A stretch of DNA of 9,108 nucleotides from Candidatus Aminicenantota bacterium (lineage in GTDB: Bacteria; Acidobacteriota; Aminicenantia; Aminicenantales; Saccharicenantaceae): the NCBI GenBank assembly GCA_026393955.1, contig JAPKZE010000134.1, positions 1 to 9,108 on the forward strand. Direction: 5' to 3'. The notes beneath the pieces are model-generated. The model was not told the DNA's origin and did not search any database. It worked only from the letters and a program-made list of their open reading frames with translations. A program made the translations under genes and the position numbers. This document shows, piece by piece, positions 6,160 to 9,108 of the stretch. How positions within the stretch are numbered: the first letter of the stretch is position 1; the number at the start of each line of letters is the position of its first letter.

Positions 6160-6633
6160 ATGGCCAAGCTCAGCCACGTAGACGCTCGAGGAAAAGCCCG
6201 GATGGTGGACGTCGGGGCCAAGGCCGTGACCCGCCGGGAGGCGGCGGCGTCCGCCTTCGTCAAGCTCGGCCCGGGGACCCTCCGGCTCGTCCGGGCGAAC
6301 CGCATCGCCAAGGGCGACGTCCTGAACACGGCCCGGCTGGCCGGCATCCAGGCGGCGAAAAGGGCCCACGAGCTCATCCCCCTGGCCCATCCCATCCCGC
6401 TCGAGAACGTCGCCGTCGACCTGGACATCGAGAAAACGGGCCTTCGCGTTCGCTGCCGCGTTTCCGCCGAGGCCAAGACGGGCGCCGAGATGGAGGCCCT
6501 GACCGGCGCCGCCGTGGCCGCCCTGACCGTCTATGACATGGTCAAGGCCGTGGAGCGCAAAGCCGAGATCGTCCGCCTGCGCCTCGACTACAAGAGCGGC
6601 GGCAAGAGCGGGGTCTTCCGGAGACGGGCATGA
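6160..6633 (+). CDS. moaC: Cyclic pyranopterin monophosphate synthase MoaC
   Basis: A 157-residue enzyme for the second half of the first step of molybdopterin synthesis: it converts the MoaA product (3',8-cyclo-7,8-dihydro-GTP) into cyclic pyranopterin monophosphate. The sequence is highly typical: MVDVGAKAVTRREA (15-28), KGDVLNTARLAGIQAAKR (51-68), HELIPLAHPIPL (70-81), and EMEALTGAAVAALTVYDM (110-127). Lys51, His77, Asp126 and Lys129 fall at the catalytic positions known from E. coli (K51, H77, D128, K131). Length matches the family. ATG 6160 is preferred; an in-frame GTG at 6154 overlapping the moeA stop is possible and would add two residues. No strong Shine-Dalgarno sequence is visible, so coupling to moeA is likely. 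The TGA overlaps the next ATG (ATGA). Confidence 0.96.
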   Translation: MAKLSHVDARGKARMVDVGAKAVTRREAAASAFVKLGPGTLRLVRANRIAKGDVLNTARLAGIQAAKRAHELIPLAHPIPLENVAVDLDIEKTGLRVRCRVSAEAKTGAEMEALTGAAVAALTVYDMVKAVERKAEIVRLRLDYKSGGKSGVFRRRA

Positions 6634-7100
6634 CCCGGACCGCCGGCGGGGCGGGCACGGTCGTCTCCGTCAACACCAGCCTCAAGAAGGGGCAGATCAA
6701 GCGCCCGGTCGACGCGGCCGAGCTCCGCACCGGCCGGGGGATCGAGGGCGACGCCCACCGGGACTTCGGCCACCGCCAGGTCTCGCTCCTGGCCGTCGAG
6801 GACATCGAGGCCCAGAAGGCGCGTCTCGGCGGGGGCGGGTCGGCCGTTCTTCTCGGCCCCGGCGCCTTCGCCGAGAACCTGACCACGCGCGGCCTCGACC
6901 TCGCGGCTCTCGCGATCGGCGACGAGCTCGTCATCGCCGGCGCCGTCCGGCTGAGGGTCAGCCAGATCGGGAAAGAGTGCCACACCAAATGCGCCGTCTA
7001 TCACCTCACCGGCGACTGCATCATGCCGGCGCGCGGCATCTTCTGCGAGGTCCTGAGCGGCGGCACGGTCCGCGCGGGAGACGCGATTGAGAAGCGCTAA
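6630..7100 (+). CDS. MOSC-domain protein (molybdenum cofactor sulfurase C-terminal-like)
   Basis: A 156-residue stand-alone MOSC protein. Recognisable features are the GIEGDAH segment (37-43), GAFAENLTTRGLDL (78-91), the turn IGDEL (96-100), and a Cys-rich end: GKECHTKC (114-121) with Cys117, His118 and Cys121, then GDCIMPARGIFCEV (128-141) with Cys130 and Cys139. MOSC domains are beta-barrels tied to handling the sulfur or the metal site of molybdenum cofactor; a conserved Cys is thought to carry sulfur in related sulfurases. Stand-alone versions of this cysteine-rich type, and fusions to MogA/MoaB, occur in molybdopterin operons, but their exact reaction is not established. GGAGA at 6620-6624 gives a good ribosome binding site, and the start overlaps the moaC stop. 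Its 3' end overlaps moaA by 14 bases. Confidence 0.88.
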   Translation: MTRTAGGAGTVVSVNTSLKKGQIKRPVDAAELRTGRGIEGDAHRDFGHRQVSLLAVEDIEAQKARLGGGGSAVLLGPGAFAENLTTRGLDLAALAIGDELVIAGAVRLRVSQIGKECHTKCAVYHLTGDCIMPARGIFCEVLSGGTVRAGDAIEKR

Positions 7101-8058
7101 GGTCCTGCGCATCTCGGTCACCGACCGCTGCGACCTGCGCTGCATCTACTGCATGCCCGAGGCCGGGGTGCCGCTCGTGCCCATGGCCGACATGCTGAGC
7201 TACGAGGAGGTCGCCGCCGTGGCCCGCGCGGCCATGGCCGCCGGCGTCCGCCGCTTCCGGCTGACCGGCGGGGAGCCGCTGGCCCGCCGCGGCCTCGTCT
7301 CGCTCGTGAGCCTTCTGGCCGGGCTCGGACCCGACGACCTGGCCCTGACGACCAACGGCCTCCACCTGGCCGGGTTCGCGCCGGATCTCAAAGCGGCCGG
7401 CCTGACGAGGGTCACGGTCAGCCTGGACACGCTCAGGCCGGACCGGTTCGAGGCCATCACGCGGCGGACGGGGCTCGAGCGCATCTTGGCCGGGCTTGCG
7501 GCCGCCCGGGCGGCCGGCCTCGTCCCGGTCAAGGTCAACACGGTCGTCATTCGCGGCGTCAACGACGACGAGATCGCCGATTTCGTGCGCTTCGCCCGGC
7601 AGGAGGGCGTGGAGCTGCGCTTCATCGAGCTCATGCCGACGAGCGGCCTGACGCCCGAGTGCAAGGAGCTCGGCGCCTGGCGGCCGGCCCTCTTCGTCAA
7701 AGGCGAAGAGGTGCGGGCCCTCATCGAAGAGGCGTTCGGCAGGCTCGAACGGCTTCCCGACGAAGGCGGGGTCGCGGAGGTCTACCGGCTCGGCGACGGG
7801 ACGCGCCTCGGCTTCATCACGCCGGTCTCCGAGCCCTTCTGCCGCGGCTGCGAGCGGCTGCGGCTCGGCCCGGACGGCCGGCTGAGGATCTGCCTCTTCG
7901 ACCGCGGCGGGATCGACCTGAGGAAAGCCCTGCGCGAGGAAAAGGCCGGGCCGGCCGAGCTCGAGGCCGTCATCCGGTCGGCCTTCGCGGCCAAGTCGAC
8001 CTGGGAAAGGGGCGCGATCGAGAGCCTCTCGAGCGACATGTTCAGGATCGGAGGGTGA
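7087..8058 (+). CDS. moaA: GTP 3',8-cyclase MoaA (radical SAM)
   Basis: A 323-residue radical-SAM enzyme that starts molybdopterin synthesis by cyclising GTP. The N-terminal 4Fe-4S cluster motif is Cys15-x3-Cys19-x2-Cys22 within TDRCDLRCIYCMP, followed by LTGGEPL (59-65) and the SAM-binding VSLDTL (111-116). The C-terminal second cluster uses Cys252, Cys255 and Cys269 (PFCRGCERLRL, then RLRICLF). The chain ends in the conserved Gly-Gly needed for activity (FRIGG). The start is TTG 7087, with GGGAG (7076-7080) 6 bases upstream, inside the MOSC gene; there is no other start between it and the first cysteine. The N-terminus is therefore short, beginning about 7 residues before LRIS. The stretch LMPTSGLTPECKELGAW (182-198) looks a little longer than usual. 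The TGA is followed after 2 bases by the next gene. Confidence 0.96.
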   Translation: MRSAKVLRISVTDRCDLRCIYCMPEAGVPLVPMADMLSYEEVAAVARAAMAAGVRRFRLTGGEPLARRGLVSLVSLLAGLGPDDLALTTNGLHLAGFAPDLKAAGLTRVTVSLDTLRPDRFEAITRRTGLERILAGLAAARAAGLVPVKVNTVVIRGVNDDEIADFVRFARQEGVELRFIELMPTSGLTPECKELGAWRPALFVKGEEVRALIEEAFGRLERLPDEGGVAEVYRLGDGTRLGFITPVSEPFCRGCERLRLGPDGRLRICLFDRGGIDLRKALREEKAGPAELEAVIRSAFAAKSTWERGAIESLSSDMFRIGG

Positions 8059-8060
8059 CG

Positions 8061-8567
8061 ATGAAGGTCGGCATTCTCACCGTGAGCGACAAGGGCGCGC
8101 GGGGCGAGCGCGAGGACCGGAGCGGTCCGGCCGTCCGCGAGATGATCGAGGCCGCCGGCGGCGAGGTCGTGCGGACCAAGATCGTCCCGGACGAACAGGC
8201 GGACATCCGGGCGGCGCTCGTCGCCTGGTCGGACGAGGGCCTGGACCTCGTCCTGACGACCGGGGGGACCGGCTTCAGCCCGCGCGACTGGACGCCCGAG
8301 GCGACCAGGGCCGTCATCGAGCGGGAAGCGCCCGGCCTTCCCGAGGCCATGCGCCGGGCCGGAGAGGAACGGACGCCCACGGCCATCCTCAGCCGCGCCG
8401 TCGCGGGCATCAGGGGGGCGACGCTCATCGTCAACCTGCCGGGAAGCGAACGGGGCGTGCGCGAAAGTCTGGCCGCCGTTCTGCCGGCCCTCCCCCACGC
8501 GGTCGAGATCCTCAAGGGCACGGCGTCGGAATGCGCCAAGCCGCCCCGGCCAGGAGGCCTTCCATGA
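8061..8567 (+). CDS. mog: MogA/MoaB-type molybdopterin adenylyltransferase
   Basis: A 168-residue protein that adenylylates molybdopterin, the step before metal insertion by MoeA. The fold is marked by LTVSDKGARGE (6-16), DRSGP (19-23), VPDE (42-45, with Asp44), TTGGTGFSPRDWTPEAT (66-82, with Asp76), and SRAVAGIRGATLIVNLPGS (111-129). Asp44 and Asp76 correspond to the conserved acidic residues Asp49 and Asp82 of E. coli MogA. The sequence could also be named MoaB, since the two groups share these motifs, but with MoeA in the same operon the adenylyltransferase role is well supported. GGAGGG (8050-8055) sits 5 bases before ATG 8061. The TGA overlaps the ATG of the following gene. The Pro-rich end (PPRPGGLP) lies beyond the conserved fold. 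Confidence 0.92.
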   Translation: MKVGILTVSDKGARGEREDRSGPAVREMIEAAGGEVVRTKIVPDEQADIRAALVAWSDEGLDLVLTTGGTGFSPRDWTPEATRAVIEREAPGLPEAMRRAGEERTPTAILSRAVAGIRGATLIVNLPGSERGVRESLAAVLPALPHAVEILKGTASECAKPPRPGGLP

Positions 8568-9108
8568 CCCGAAGAGCGGTCCGTCCCATCCTTATCGTCC
8601 TGGCGCTCGCGTCAGGCTTGGCCGTCCCGGAGGCGGTGGCTGATCTCACCGCCGAAGGGGCTGCGGCCGGCATCGCCGCCCAGGAGATCCAGCACGAGAC
8701 CCGGACCATCAACATCGAAGTGCCCGTCCGGGTGTTCAAGGGCGGCACGTTCGTCGAGGACCTGACCATCGCCGACTTCGAGCTTTTCGAGAACGGCCGC
8801 CCGCAGACGCTCGACGCGGTCTATCTCGTCAAAAAGAGCTTCGTCGAGCGCCGCGAGGATAGCCGGGAATTCGCGCCCGACACGGGCCGGCACTTCTACC
8901 TCTTCTTCGAGATGACCGAGTACGACCCCAAGGTCCGGGAGGCCCTGGATTATTTCGTCAAGCGGGTCCTCGCCCCGGGCGACGAGTTCGTCGTCGTGAC
9001 ACCGCTCAAGACCTACCGGATGAAGAGCGACATCCTCAAGGAGGCCCACAGGTCCCAGGTCCTCGAGAAGATCCTGGGCCTGCTGCGGCGGGACGTGCAG
9101 ATCGGCAA
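8564..9108 (+). CDS. Secreted VWFA-related protein of acidobacterial type, N-terminal part
   Basis: An open frame of 181 codons runs from ATG 8564 off the right edge. AGGAGG at 8552-8557 with a 6-base spacer supports the start, which overlaps the mogA-type stop as ATGA. A signal peptide (RRAVRPILIVLALASGLAVP, cleavage near Ala26) directs export. Residues 51-83 (IEVPVRVFKGGTFVEDLTIA, then DFELFENGRPQTL) form the small beta domain, with the DFE-x-x-ENG-x-PQ signature seen ahead of the VWFA-related domain common in Acidobacteria. From about 110 a von Willebrand A-like fold begins (HFYLFFEMTEYDPKVREAL, then LAPGDEFVVVTPL). The metal-binding DxSxS of true VWA domains is absent: the equivalent strand reads LFFEMTE, so metal-dependent adhesion is doubtful. 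Function is unknown; its place in the cofactor operon may be chance or meaningful. Confidence 0.82.
   Translation, partial: MTRRAVRPILIVLALASGLAVPEAVADLTAEGAAAGIAAQEIQHETRTINIEVPVRVFKGGTFVEDLTIADFELFENGRPQTLDAVYLVKKSFVERREDSREFAPDTGRHFYLFFEMTEYDPKVREALDYFVKRVLAPGDEFVVVTPLKTYRMKSDILKEAHRSQVLEKILGLLRRDVQIG

Noticed and set aside
1..9108. CRISPR array, insertion sequence, tRNA, rRNA or phage genes.
   Set aside because: No regularly spaced repeats, transposase motifs or RNA gene signatures were seen; the window is almost fully coding.

Overview
The window comes from a GC-rich genome, most likely a Gram-negative bacterium of the Acidobacteriota or a close relative. Two things point there: the truncated last gene has the layout of the secreted VWFA-related proteins typical of Acidobacteria, and the CBM9-like secreted protein and the tRNA-dihydrouridine synthase have the look of that part of the tree. 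This placement is inference from protein style, not from a marker gene.

Layout. Positions 1-213 (minus strand) hold the N-terminus of a membrane-anchored c-type cytochrome. A short divergent intergenic region (214-349) with candidate promoters on both strands follows. Positions 350-2173 hold a secreted CBM9-like protein of unknown function, followed with zero spacing by a tRNA-dihydrouridine synthase. Positions 2174-2359 are non-coding: they carry a 14-bp perfect palindrome (2189-2202) and then a strong candidate for a molybdenum/tungsten-cofactor (Moco/Tuco) riboswitch (2254-2342). From 2360 to the right edge runs a tight operon: tungstate-type ABC transporter (binding protein, permease, ATPase), moeA, moaC, a MOSC-domain protein, moaA, a mogA/moaB-type gene, and the start of a secreted VWFA-like gene. 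Nearly every junction is a stop/start overlap or a gap of only a few bases.

How it works together. The transporter imports an oxyanion (tungstate or molybdate). MoaA and MoaC turn GTP into cyclic pyranopterin monophosphate, the MogA-type protein adenylylates molybdopterin, and MoeA inserts the metal. The MOSC protein probably acts on the cofactor or its sulfur. The genes for molybdopterin synthase (moaD, moaE) and its activator (moeB) are not in the window. The leader RNA would let the cell match uptake and synthesis to cofactor supply. The same leader contains a perfect 6-bp complement to the ribosome binding site of the first transporter gene, which overlaps an aptamer helix, so a translational switch can be proposed.

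Most of the window is recognisable metabolism. The points most worth a second look are the leader RNA and its proposed switch, the mixed transporter architecture, and the VWFA-like gene translationally coupled to the end of the cofactor operon. Several start codons are non-ATG (GTG at 350, TTG at 2360, TTG at 7087). Long open frames on the opposite strand are ordinary for DNA of this GC content and were not annotated.
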